This document shows, in pieces, positions 19,391 to 26,303 of a stretch of 64,000 nucleotides of DNA (position 1 is the stretch's first letter; every line of letters starts with the position of its first letter). The translations under genes were made by a program, and so were the position numbers. A model generated the notes under the pieces. It saw only the letters and a program-made list of their open reading frames with translations. It was not told the origin of the DNA and did not search any database. Origin of the DNA: Frigoribacterium sp. PvP032 (GTDB taxonomy: Bacteria > Actinomycetota > Actinomycetes > Actinomycetales > Microbacteriaceae); the NCBI RefSeq assembly GCF_017833035.1, contig NZ_JAFIBM010000001.1, forward strand, positions 124,001-188,000, in the 5' to 3' direction.

Positions 19391-20683
19391 CTAGAGGCGG
19401 ATGCCGCGGGCCGACATGAACGGCACGGGGTCGGCCGCGACGCCGCCCTGACGCGTCTCGAAGTGCAGGTGGCAGCCGGTCGAGTTGCCGGTCGAGCCGA
19501 CGGTGCCGATCCTCTGGCCGACCTCGACGCGCTGGCCGACCGAGACCTTGATGCCGCCGTTGACCTGGTGGCCGTAGCCGGTGGTGATGCCCCCGCCGTG
19601 GTCCACCTGGACGAAGTTGCCGTAGCCGCCCATCCAGCCGGCGTAGGTGACCGTGCCCGCCGTCGCGGCGAAGATCGGCGTGCCGCAGGCCGCGGCGAGG
19701 TCGGTGCCGGCGTGCAGCACGTAGGCGTGGGTCACCGGGTTGACGCGCATGCCGAAGCCGCTGACGACGTTGCCGCCGGAGGGGCGGGTCCAGCCCGAGC
19801 TGGAGATCACGCCCGCCGGGGTGCCGTTGGTCGGGCTGCCGTACTTGGCCGCCTCGGCTGCCGCGGCGGCCTCGGCTGCCTTGCGCGCCTCCTCGCCGGC
19901 CTGGAACTCGGCCTCGGTGGTCTGCAGGTCCTGCTGCAGGATCGCGAGCTGCGCCTCCAGCCGGGTCTTGTTGTCCTCCTGCTCGGCGAGCGCGTCGGCG
20001 GCGGCCTGTGCTGCCTCGTTCGCCGCGGCGAGGGCGACACGGGCCTCGTCGGCCAGCTCCTCGAGGGCGGCGGCGGCGACCGCGGCCTGGTCGCTGAGCG
20101 ACTGGGCGGTGTTGCGGTCCTGCGTGGCCTGGGAGTAGATGCCGTCGGCCTGCTCGGTGAGCTTGCTCATCGCGCCCAGCTTGTAGAGCAGCTGGCCCGC
20201 GTCGCCCGGGTCGGCGATGAGGCTGCTGCTGATGCCGTCGTTGCCGCCGGACCGTCCGAGCTGGGCGGCGAGCTGGCCGGCCCGCTCCTCGCTGGCGGCG
20301 GCGACCTTCGCGGCGTCGTCGGCCTGGGCCTGCAGCTGCGCGGTGCGGAACTGCGCGTCGTCGTAGGCGGTCTGCGCCGCCTGGAGTGCGTCGCCCTTCT
20401 GGCGGGCGTCCTCGTTCTTCGCGTCGAGATCGGCGTCGAGCTGGGTGAGCAGGGCCTGGAGCGTGTCGATCTCGCCCTGCTTCGCGGCCGTGTCGCCGCG
20501 GGCGGCCTGCACGTCGGCCCACGACGGGTAGTCCGCCGCGTGGGCGGCCTGCGGCGACGCGACGCCTGCACCGGCGAGCAGGGCGACGGCCGCGAGGGCG
20601 GCGGCGACGCGCGCGCCGTGCGTGCCGCGGTGGACGGCGAGGGCCGAGGAGGCGCGGTGGCGGAGGGTGCGGCTGGAGGTCAT
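19391..20683 (-). CDS. Secreted M23 peptidase with coiled-coil N-terminal region
   Basis: A likely exported peptidoglycan endopeptidase or amidase activator of 430 residues. The N-terminus is a signal peptide: basic start, then VAAALAAVALLAGAGV, with cleavage predicted at AHA-AD near residue 50. Residues about 60-310 are a long coiled coil rich in Ala/Glu/Gln (LQALLTQLDADLDAK, TRLEAQLAILQQDLQ). The C-terminal M23 domain has GMRVNPVTHAYVLHAGTDLAAACGTPI (the HxxxD zinc ligands), GGGITTGYGH and HLHFETRQGG (HxH). The fold resembles EnvC/NlpD-type and mycobacterial FtsX-partner proteins. The start at ATG 20683 is chosen to fit the signal peptide. Confidence 0.92.
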   Translation of the reverse strand: MTSSRTLRHRASSALAVHRGTHGARVAAALAAVALLAGAGVASPQAAHAADYPSWADVQAARGDTAAKQGEIDTLQALLTQLDADLDAKNEDARQKGDALQAAQTAYDDAQFRTAQLQAQADDAAKVAAASEERAGQLAAQLGRSGGNDGISSSLIADPGDAGQLLYKLGAMSKLTEQADGIYSQATQDRNTAQSLSDQAAVAAAALEELADEARVALAAANEAAQAAADALAEQEDNKTRLEAQLAILQQDLQTTEAEFQAGEEARKAAEAAAAAEAAKYGSPTNGTPAGVISSSGWTRPSGGNVVSGFGMRVNPVTHAYVLHAGTDLAAACGTPIFAATAGTVTYAGWMGGYGNFVQVDHGGGITTGYGHQVNGGIKVSVGQRVEVGQRIGTVGSTGNSTGCHLHFETRQGGVAADPVPFMSARGIRL

Positions 20684-20881
20684 CGAGGTTCCGATTTCGT
20701 CGTGCACGAGGTCGAGCTCGCCCGGGAGGCCCGAGCCGTCCGATCGGCCCGTCGATCTCACGACCGACGAACTGTGGAGTACAGGTCGAAGGTAGACGGC
20801 CCCGTGCCGACCCGCCAGCAGGTCGTGCCCGGCGGCGAGTCGTGTCGTGCGGCGGTCGTCGCCGGGCCGGCGGAGACCGTT

Positions 20882-20910
20882 TTGCGCGATGCACCTCGGA
20901 TCTGTATGCT
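20882..20910 (+). promoter_or_regulatory. Promoter of the tRNA cluster
   Basis: TTGCGC (20882-20887) and TATGCT (20905-20910) are separated by exactly 17 nt and lie 37 nt before tRNA-Glu. This matches a housekeeping sigma-70 promoter. Confidence 0.75.
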
Positions 20911-20947
20911 TGCTCCTCGGTTGCCTGTGGTTCCTCGCGGATCACTC

Positions 20948-21020
20948 GGCCCCATCGTTTAGTGGCCTAGGACACCGCCCTTTCACGGCGGCAGCACGGG
21001 TTCGAATCCCGTTGGGGTCA
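20948..21020 (+). tRNA. tRNA-Glu (anticodon TTC)
   Basis: A 73-nt cloverleaf. The acceptor stem is GGCCCCA/TGGGGTC with discriminator A. The anticodon arm is CCGCC-CTTTCAC-GGCGG, giving TTC. The T-loop is TTCGAAT. CCA is not encoded. Confidence 0.97.
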
Positions 21021-21127
21021 CGGTACGACCGAGAAGCGCTGGTTTCTCCTTCGGACCAGGTCCGGGTAGCATCACCGGGTAGCATCAACACCAGGCAGTT
21101 CCACGGCATCACCAGCATCACTAGTTT

Positions 21128-21201
21128 GGCCCTGTAGCGCAGTTGGTTAGCGCGCCGCCCTGTCACGGCGGAGGTCGCCGGTTCAAGTCCGGTCAGGGTC
21201 G
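21128..21201 (+). tRNA. tRNA-Asp (anticodon GTC)
   Basis: A 74-nt cloverleaf with acceptor GGCCCTG/CAGGGTC and discriminator G. The anticodon arm is CCGCC-CTGTCAC-GGCGG, giving GTC. The T-loop is TTCAAGT. It lies 107 nt after tRNA-Glu and is probably cotranscribed. Confidence 0.97.
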
Positions 21202-21267
21202 CCAAGGCGAGTCACTCGTCTGGAGGGCACGTCCCTCAGAGAGACCAGCTCACGAGCTGGAATCCAC

Positions 21268-21340
21268 GGCTGGGTAGCTCAGTTGGTAGAGCGTTCGACT
21301 GAAAATCGAAAGGTCCGCGGATCGACGCCGCGTCCAGCCA
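21268..21340 (+). tRNA. tRNA-Phe (anticodon GAA)
   Basis: A 73-nt cloverleaf with acceptor GGCTGGG/TCCAGCC and discriminator A. The D-arm is GCTCAGTTGGTAGAGC. The anticodon arm is TTCGA-CTGAAAA-TCGAA, giving GAA. The T-arm is CGCGG-ATCGACG-CCGCG. The T-loop starts with A rather than the usual T54, otherwise structure is normal. A degenerate copy of the 3' 46 nt lies at 21489-21534. Confidence 0.95.
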
Positions 21341-21346
21341 CATCAT

Positions 21347-21373
21347 GAAGCCCTCGGCGAAGCCGGGGGCTTC
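21347..21373 (+). terminator. Terminator of the tRNA operon
   Basis: GAAGCCCTCGGC (21347-21358), loop GAA, then GCCGGGGGCTTC (21362-21373): a 12-bp stem with one G-U, followed by TTG. It lies 6 nt after tRNA-Phe. Confidence 0.88.
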
Positions 21374-21488
21374 TTGCGTGATGCCGAGCGCGACCCGTCG
21401 ACGTCGACACCGTCGCAGCCAGCCGTCGTGACCCCCGGGGCGATACGCTCGAGACCGATGCTCGACAGCACGCACTCCTCCGCCGCAC

Positions 21489-21534
21489 CGACTGACACTC
21501 GAGAGGTCCACGGATCGATGCCGCGTCCGGCCAC
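21489..21534 (+). repeat. Degenerate copy of the tRNA-Phe 3' portion
   Basis: 46 nt that match tRNA-Phe positions 21296-21341 at 40 of 46 sites by my count, from the anticodon arm through the T-arm to the end of the acceptor stem. The anticodon loop is changed (CTGACAC) and the 5' half is missing, so it is not a tRNA. It starts 193 bp from the parent sequence and is followed by another hairpin. It may be the scar of an integration event at tRNA-Phe or a decayed tandem duplicate. Confidence 0.8.
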
Positions 21535-21552
21535 GCAGTTCTCCACGACGGA

Positions 21553-21574
21553 GGGCCCCGCACAGGAGGGGCCC
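21553..21574 (+). terminator. Hairpin following the tRNA-Phe partial copy
   Basis: GGGCCCC (21553-21559) pairs with GGGGCCC (21568-21574), loop 8 nt. Its position after the partial tRNA copy mirrors the terminator that follows the real tRNA-Phe. Confidence 0.55.
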
Positions 21575-21627
21575 GTGTCGTTCGAGGGCACGGCCTCGCT
21601 CGACGGCACGGCGTCGGCAGGGGCCGC

Positions 21628-23151
21628 GTGAGCATCGGCCACGACCCGGCCGTCGTCCCCTCGCGCAGCCGCTGGCTCGACCCGCTGCTCGCCGGCGTCG
21701 CAGCGCTGGTGGTCGGCTTCGCCGCCGCCTGGGTCCCGTCCTACTGGAGCGACGAGGCCACGACGCTCCAGGCCGCACGCCTCCCCCTGCCTGCCCTGCT
21801 CGCGTTCCTCGACCAGCGCGACCTCGTGCACGGCGCCTACTACGTCTTCATGCACTTCTGGACGGGCCTGCTCGGCGAGAGCACGCTCGTCACCCGACTG
21901 CCGAGCGCGGTCGCGGTCGGCGTCGTCGCGGCCGGCGTCCTCGTCCTCACGCGCATGCTCACCGACCGCCGCACGGCACTGCTCGCGGCGGGCATCTCGG
22001 CGGTGCTGCCCCGCCTCACGCTCGAGGCGACCGAGGCCCGCCCCTACGCGCTGACCGCCGCCGTGGCCGTCTGGCTGACCGTGCTGGTGCTCGTCGCCTC
22101 TCGTCGGCACCAGAGGAGGTGGTGGGTCGGCTACGGGGCCGCCCTCGCCGGCGCGATCGTCACCTTCGTCCCGATCGGGCTGATCGTCGTCGTGCACGGG
22201 GTGTTCCTCGTGCTGGCGCCGGCCCAGCGCCGGCGTCGGGGAGCCCGCCACCGCCTCCTCGGCTGGTCGATCTCGACCGGCTCGGCCCTGCTCGCCTCGG
22301 CGCCGGTGATCGGCACGGTGCTGTCGGAGCGCACCAGGCTGCTGACGACCGACGACCCGTCGACGGGCTCCGACATCACCTGGTACAGCGTGCTCGTCGA
22401 GCCGTGGTTCGCGACGTCCGTGGCGTGGGCCGCGATCGCGGTCGTGCTGCTGATCCTGCTCGGCACCCGCCTCCGCGACCGCTCGCGCACCCCCGGCAGC
22501 GTCGTGCTCCTCGGCGCGCTCTGGGCGGCGCTGCCGGCGGGCCTCCTGCTCGTCCTCGGGGTGGTGCTCTCGCCCGTGTACCAGGCCCGGATCGTGACGT
22601 GGTCGTCGCCCGGCATGGCCCTGCTGCTCGCGGTCGCGATCACGGGGTTCCGGCGTCGGCGCATCAGCATCGCGCTGATCGCCCTGCTCGTCGTCGCCTC
22701 CGCCCCGACCTGGGTGGCACAGCGGCTGCCTGCGGCCAAGGGCGGCGGTGCCGACCTCGCACAGCTCTCGTCGTACATCGAGAGCCAGGCGCGGCCCGGC
22801 GACGCGTTCCTGCTCGACGCCACCGGGACGGTCTCGACGAGGCCGCGCCAGGCCCTGTACGCCTACCCCGAGCGGTTCGACGAGCTCGACGACCTCGCCT
22901 TCGTCCGCAGCGGCATCCCCGACGGGCTCTTCACCGACGACACGCTCGACCTCGAGGACGCGGACGACGCCGTCGACCTCCGCCAGCGCCTCGACGGCGT
23001 CGACCGCCTCTGGATCGCCCGGCTGCAGACCGACGCGCTCGACGACGCCGACCGGCGCACGCTCGGCGGGCTCGGCTTCACGAACGCCCAGGAGCACCGC
23101 ACGGCACGCAGCGTCGTCTACCTCTTCGTCACGCCGACCGGCCGCGGCTGA
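21628..23151 (+). CDS. Multi-pass membrane glycosyltransferase (GT39/PMT-like)
   Basis: A 507-residue integral membrane protein with about 10-11 hydrophobic segments and a C-terminal soluble domain (about 385-505). After the first segment it has PSYWSDEATTLQAARLPLPALLAFLDQRDLVHGAYYVFMHFW, the luminal-loop acidic motif and downstream aromatic/His pattern of polyprenyl-phosphate-sugar-dependent glycosyltransferases (GT39/ArnT-like). LEATEARPYAL also fits the family. It probably transfers a sugar from a lipid carrier to a cell-envelope glycan or protein at the outer face of the membrane; donor and acceptor are unknown. GTG 21628 has no clear Shine-Dalgarno. It is a single gene, convergent with rocD. 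Confidence 0.82.
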   Translation: MSIGHDPAVVPSRSRWLDPLLAGVAALVVGFAAAWVPSYWSDEATTLQAARLPLPALLAFLDQRDLVHGAYYVFMHFWTGLLGESTLVTRLPSAVAVGVVAAGVLVLTRMLTDRRTALLAAGISAVLPRLTLEATEARPYALTAAVAVWLTVLVLVASRRHQRRWWVGYGAALAGAIVTFVPIGLIVVVHGVFLVLAPAQRRRRGARHRLLGWSISTGSALLASAPVIGTVLSERTRLLTTDDPSTGSDITWYSVLVEPWFATSVAWAAIAVVLLILLGTRLRDRSRTPGSVVLLGALWAALPAGLLLVLGVVLSPVYQARIVTWSSPGMALLLAVAITGFRRRRISIALIALLVVASAPTWVAQRLPAAKGGGADLAQLSSYIESQARPGDAFLLDATGTVSTRPRQALYAYPERFDELDDLAFVRSGIPDGLFTDDTLDLEDADDAVDLRQRLDGVDRLWIARLQTDALDDADRRTLGGLGFTNAQEHRTARSVVYLFVTPTGRG

Positions 23152-23213
23152 GGCTCGGCCGCGGCTGAGGCACCGTCGCCGGCGACCGCGGTCAGCCGTG
23201 GCCCAGTCCCGGC

Positions 23214-24497
23214 TCAGCCGTGGCGCAGGTCGCGCAGCACCGCGCCGAGCGTCGAGACGAGCTCGTCGACCTCGTCCTCGGTGATCACGATGGGCGGCGC
23301 GAGACGGATGGTCGAGCCGTGGGTGTCCTTGGCGAGCACGCCGCGGCGCATCAGCTCCTCGCAGACCTCGCGGCCCGTGCCGACCGCCGGGTCGATGTCG
23401 ATCCCCATCCACAGGCCTGCCCCGCGGACGGTCACGACGCCCGAGCCGACGAGCGCCTCGAGGCCGTCGCGGAGGCGTGCTCCGAGTCGGCTCGCCCGCT
23501 CCTGCCACTCTCCGGTCGCGAGCATCCGCACCACGGCGAGGCCGACCGCGGCGGCCAGCGGGTTGCCGCCGAAGGTCGAGCCGTGCTCGCCCGGCCGCAG
23601 CACCCCGAGCACGTCCCGGTCGCCGACCACCGCGCTGACGGGGACGATGCCGCCGCCGAGGGCCTTGCCCAGCAGGTACAGGTCGGGCACCACGTCGACG
23701 AGGTCGCAGCTGACGGTGGCGCCGGTGCGGCCGAGGCCCGACTGGATCTCGTCCGCGATGAACAGGACGTTCCGCTCGCGGGTGATCCGGCGCACCTCCG
23801 GCAGGTAGGAGGCGGGCGGCACGACCACGCCCGCCTCGCCCTGGATCGGCTCGATCAGCACGGCGACGGTGTCGTCGTCGATCGCGGCCTCGAGGGCGGC
23901 GGAGTCGCCGTAGGGCACCGTGACGAATCCGGGGGTGTACGGACCGAAGTCGGCCCGCGCCTCCTCGTCGTCAGAGAAGCTGATGATCGTGGTCGTGCGT
24001 CCGTGGAAGTTGCCGGCCGCGACGACGATCTTCGCAGCGCCGGGCCGGACGCCCTTGACGCGGTAGCCCCAGGCGCGGGCGACCTTGATGCCCGACTCGA
24101 CGGCCTCGGCACCCGTGTTCATCGGGAGGACCATCTGCTTGCCCAGCAGAGCCGCGAGCTCGGCGGCGAACGGGCCGAGCTGGTCGTTGTGGAACGCCCG
24201 GCTCGTGAGGGTGACGCGGTCGAGCTGCTCCCTGGCTGCCGCGACGAGCGCCGGGTGGCCGTGGCCGAAGTTCACCGCGGAGTAGGCCGCGAGGCAGTCG
24301 AGGTACCGGCGACCGTCGACGTCGGTGACCCAGGCGCCCTCGGCCGTCGACACGACGACGGGCAGCGGGTGGTAGTTGTGCGCCAGCGAGGCATCCTCGA
24401 CGGCGATCGCCGCGGTGGTCGCGCTCGAGGTCGCGGCGGTGGTCGCGCTCGTGGTCGCGTTCATGATCGAGGAGGTGCGGGTCGTCTCGGTCGTCAT
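23214..24497 (-). CDS. rocD: Ornithine aminotransferase
   Basis: A PLP enzyme (class III) that converts ornithine and 2-oxoglutarate to glutamate semialdehyde and glutamate. The 427-residue product shows YLDCLAAYSAVNFGHGHP, MNTGAEAVESGIKVARAWGY, NFHGRTTTIISFSDD, EPIQGEAGVVVPP, ADEIQSGLGRTG, the PLP lysine in LLGKALGGG and GEHGSTFGGNPLA. Residues 1-30 are a Thr/Ala-rich leader (TTSATTAATSSATT). The ATG overlaps the ddaH stop (ATGA), so the pair forms an operon. With ddaH it suggests catabolism of arginine-derived compounds through ornithine or citrulline, under the divergent AsnC-type regulator. Confidence 0.94.
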   Translation of the reverse strand: MTTETTRTSSIMNATTSATTAATSSATTAAIAVEDASLAHNYHPLPVVVSTAEGAWVTDVDGRRYLDCLAAYSAVNFGHGHPALVAAAREQLDRVTLTSRAFHNDQLGPFAAELAALLGKQMVLPMNTGAEAVESGIKVARAWGYRVKGVRPGAAKIVVAAGNFHGRTTTIISFSDDEEARADFGPYTPGFVTVPYGDSAALEAAIDDDTVAVLIEPIQGEAGVVVPPASYLPEVRRITRERNVLFIADEIQSGLGRTGATVSCDLVDVVPDLYLLGKALGGGIVPVSAVVGDRDVLGVLRPGEHGSTFGGNPLAAAVGLAVVRMLATGEWQERASRLGARLRDGLEALVGSGVVTVRGAGLWMGIDIDPAVGTGREVCEELMRRGVLAKDTHGSTIRLAPPIVITEDEVDELVSTLGAVLRDLRHG

Positions 24498-25399
24498 CGT
24501 CGCAGCTCCAGGGTGCAGCACTTCACGCCGCCCCCGCCGAGCAGCAGCTCGGACAGGTCGACGCCGATCGGGTTGTAGCCGAGCTCGCGCAGCTGGCGCT
24601 CGAAGCCGGTGGCGGCCGCGGCGATCACGACGTTGTAGCCGTCGCTGTAGGAGTTGAGCCCGAGGATCGAGGCGTCGTCCTGGCCCACGAGCACGGCGTC
24701 CGGGAACCGCTCGCGCAGCACGGCGAGCGACGGCTCGTCGAAGGCGCTCTCGAGGTAGGCGATGTTGTGCACGCCGTCGACGGGCTCGGGGTCGAGCACG
24801 GCGATCGCCGTGTCGAGGTGGTAGAAGCTCGGGTCGACCAGGGTGAGGCCGACGACCTCACGGCCGAAGACCCTGGCGACCTCGGCGTGCGAGTCGGACG
24901 CGCTGCGGAAGCCGGTGCCTGCCAGGACGACGTCGCCGACGAGGAGGAAGTCGCCCTCGCCCTCGTTGACCTCCTCGGGCACGACCACCTCGAAGCCTGC
25001 GGCGGCGAACCAGTCCATGTAGGCGGGACCCTCCGGCTGGCGCTCGGGGTAGGTGAAGCTCGCGCCGTAGGCCTTGCCGTCGAGCACGAAGCCGCCGTTG
25101 GCCGAGTAGACCATGTCGGGCAGGCCGGGCAGGGGGTCGATCAGCTGGACGTCGAAGCCGAGCCCGAGGTAGGTCTCGTAGAGTGTCTGCCACTGTGCGA
25201 CGGCGCGCGAGGTGTCGGTCGGCACCTGCGGGTCCATCCACGGGTTGATGCGGTAGCTGACCGTGAAGTGCTCGGGTCGGCACATCAGCACGGTGCGGTG
25301 CGACGCATGTCTGGTCGGCGGCTGCGGGGCCTCGGGAGAGGGCTGGACGGTCTCGGCGGCGATGCTCACGCTGACCAGTGTCACACCCACGATGCGCAC
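24494..25399 (-). CDS. ddaH: Dimethylarginine dimethylaminohydrolase-like amidinotransferase-fold enzyme
   Basis: A 301-residue guanidino-modifying enzyme. DDAH releases citrulline and (di)methylamine from methylated arginines. Motifs: CRPEHFTVSYRINPWMD (substrate loop), MVYSANGGFVLDGKAYGASF, GEGDFLLVGDVVLAGTGFRS (Asp/Glu of the active site), FYHLDTAIAVLD (catalytic His) and the C-terminal nucleophile region GGGGVKCCTLELRR. The first 30 residues are poorly conserved, and the start could be GTG 25399 or a later GTG. It is coupled to rocD by ATGA. Some close homologues act as agmatine or ornithine cyclodeaminase-like enzymes, so the substrate is not fixed by sequence. Confidence 0.85.
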   Translation of the reverse strand: MRIVGVTLVSVSIAAETVQPSPEAPQPPTRHASHRTVLMCRPEHFTVSYRINPWMDPQVPTDTSRAVAQWQTLYETYLGLGFDVQLIDPLPGLPDMVYSANGGFVLDGKAYGASFTYPERQPEGPAYMDWFAAAGFEVVVPEEVNEGEGDFLLVGDVVLAGTGFRSASDSHAEVARVFGREVVGLTLVDPSFYHLDTAIAVLDPEPVDGVHNIAYLESAFDEPSLAVLRERFPDAVLVGQDDASILGLNSYSDGYNVVIAAAATGFERQLRELGYNPIGVDLSELLLGGGGVKCCTLELRR

Positions 25400-25411
25400 A
25401 TTGGATGCCCG

Positions 25412-25463
25412 CTACGCAACTATCATGCGTTTTATCTCTGTCTCACGCAATAAAATAGCGTAG
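25412..25463. promoter_or_regulatory. Probable AsnC/Lrp-type operator between ddaH and asnC genes
   Basis: An unusually AT-rich 52-bp tract in an otherwise GC-rich window. CTACGC (25412-25417) and GCGTAG (25458-25463) form the ends of an imperfect palindrome. ATGCGTTTTAT on the left arm echoes ATAAAATAGCG on the right. TAAAAT (25451-25456) lies 8 nt before the regulator ATG at 25465 and is a likely -10 for a leaderless transcript, placing the operator over both divergent promoters. Confidence 0.7.
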
Positions 25464-25464
25464 A

Positions 25465-25911
25465 ATGCCCGATGTGGACAACCTCGACTACGGCATCATC
25501 GATCTGCTCCGGCAGAACGCCCGCGCGGGCTACGGCGACATCGGGTCGTCGGTGGGCCTCAGCGCATCGGCCGTCAAGCGCCGTGTCGACCGCCTGGTGG
25601 CGGACGGCGTCATCAGGGGCTTCACCGTCCAGGTCGACCCTGCCGTCGAGGGGCTCGGCACCGAGGCGTTCGTCGAGCTGTTCTGCCGGGGCACCGTCTC
25701 GCCCGCCGAGCTGCAGCGCATCCTCAGCACCGTGCCCGAGGTCGTCGACGCCGGCACCGTCACGGGCAGCGCCGACGCGATCGTGCACATGCGCAGCCGT
25801 GACATCCCGTCGCTCGAGGAGGCGCTCGAGCGAGTGCGCAACGCCCCGAACGTCGACCACACCCGCAGCGCCATCGTGCTGTCCAAGCTGATCAGCCGCC
25901 GCACCGCCTGA
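25465..25911 (+). CDS. AsnC/Lrp-family transcriptional regulator
   Basis: A 148-residue regulator. The N-terminal helix-turn-helix is DYGIIDLLRQNARAGYGDIGSSVGLSASAVKRRVDRLVADGVI (7-49). The C-terminal RAM/ligand-binding part includes EVVDAGTVTGSADAIVHMRSRDIPSLEEAL (about 93-122). It is divergent from ddaH-rocD and most likely controls that operon in response to an amino acid such as arginine or ornithine. ATG 25465 has no Shine-Dalgarno but sits 8 nt after TAAAAT, suggesting a leaderless mRNA. Confidence 0.9.
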   Translation: MPDVDNLDYGIIDLLRQNARAGYGDIGSSVGLSASAVKRRVDRLVADGVIRGFTVQVDPAVEGLGTEAFVELFCRGTVSPAELQRILSTVPEVVDAGTVTGSADAIVHMRSRDIPSLEEALERVRNAPNVDHTRSAIVLSKLISRRTA

Positions 25912-26303
25912 GGCTGTGCGATGCCCGCCGCCAGCCGCCCGCCGCTGCGCCCGCCGCCTCCGCCCGCCGCCTCCGCCTCCGCCTCCGCCTCCGCAAATGC
26001 CGACCGCACCGCCCCCAACAGCGTGAGATCCGGGTACTGAGGGCGCTGAGCGGGCTCGCCGGTCGGCATTTGCCGAGCCAGGCGGGCGCTGGCGGCAAAG
26101 CGAGAGAGATCCGTGGCCGCGAGGCCGATCTGCAGGGCAGGCCGCGCTCGACGGGGCGGATCACTCTCAAATTACGGGGGTGGTGGTCGCGGGCAGGGGG
26201 ACGGGTCGCCAAGGCACCGTCCAGGACCGCAGGCTGCTCAGATCGGCAGCCGGGCAGGCCGGAGCCCCGGACCCCCGGCCCGGCCCGGCCGGGCCCGGGA
26301 CGC
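25912..26303. other. Intergenic region with simple repeat and spaced inverted repeat
   Basis: A 392-bp region between two convergent genes with no gene. It has a (CTCCGC)n-like simple repeat at about 25951-25994, then a 13-bp perfect inverted repeat, GCAAATGCCGACC (25993-26005) against 26061-26073, with a 55-nt spacer. A 17-nt word, CGGATCACTCTCAAATT, at 26157-26173 is also found at 9215-9231. A GC-rich CCCGGCCCGGCC tract follows near 26270-26300. It may hold terminators for both genes. Confidence 0.65.

Noticed and set aside
21236-21778. Minus-strand frames spanning tRNA-Phe with repeated DAASIRGP words
   Set aside because: The words come from reading the tRNA-Phe sequence and its partial copy in reverse; they are not protein repeats.
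25945-25994. CRISPR-like repetition
   Set aside because: It is a simple CTCCGC tract without unique spacers. No cas genes were seen and I found no array elsewhere.
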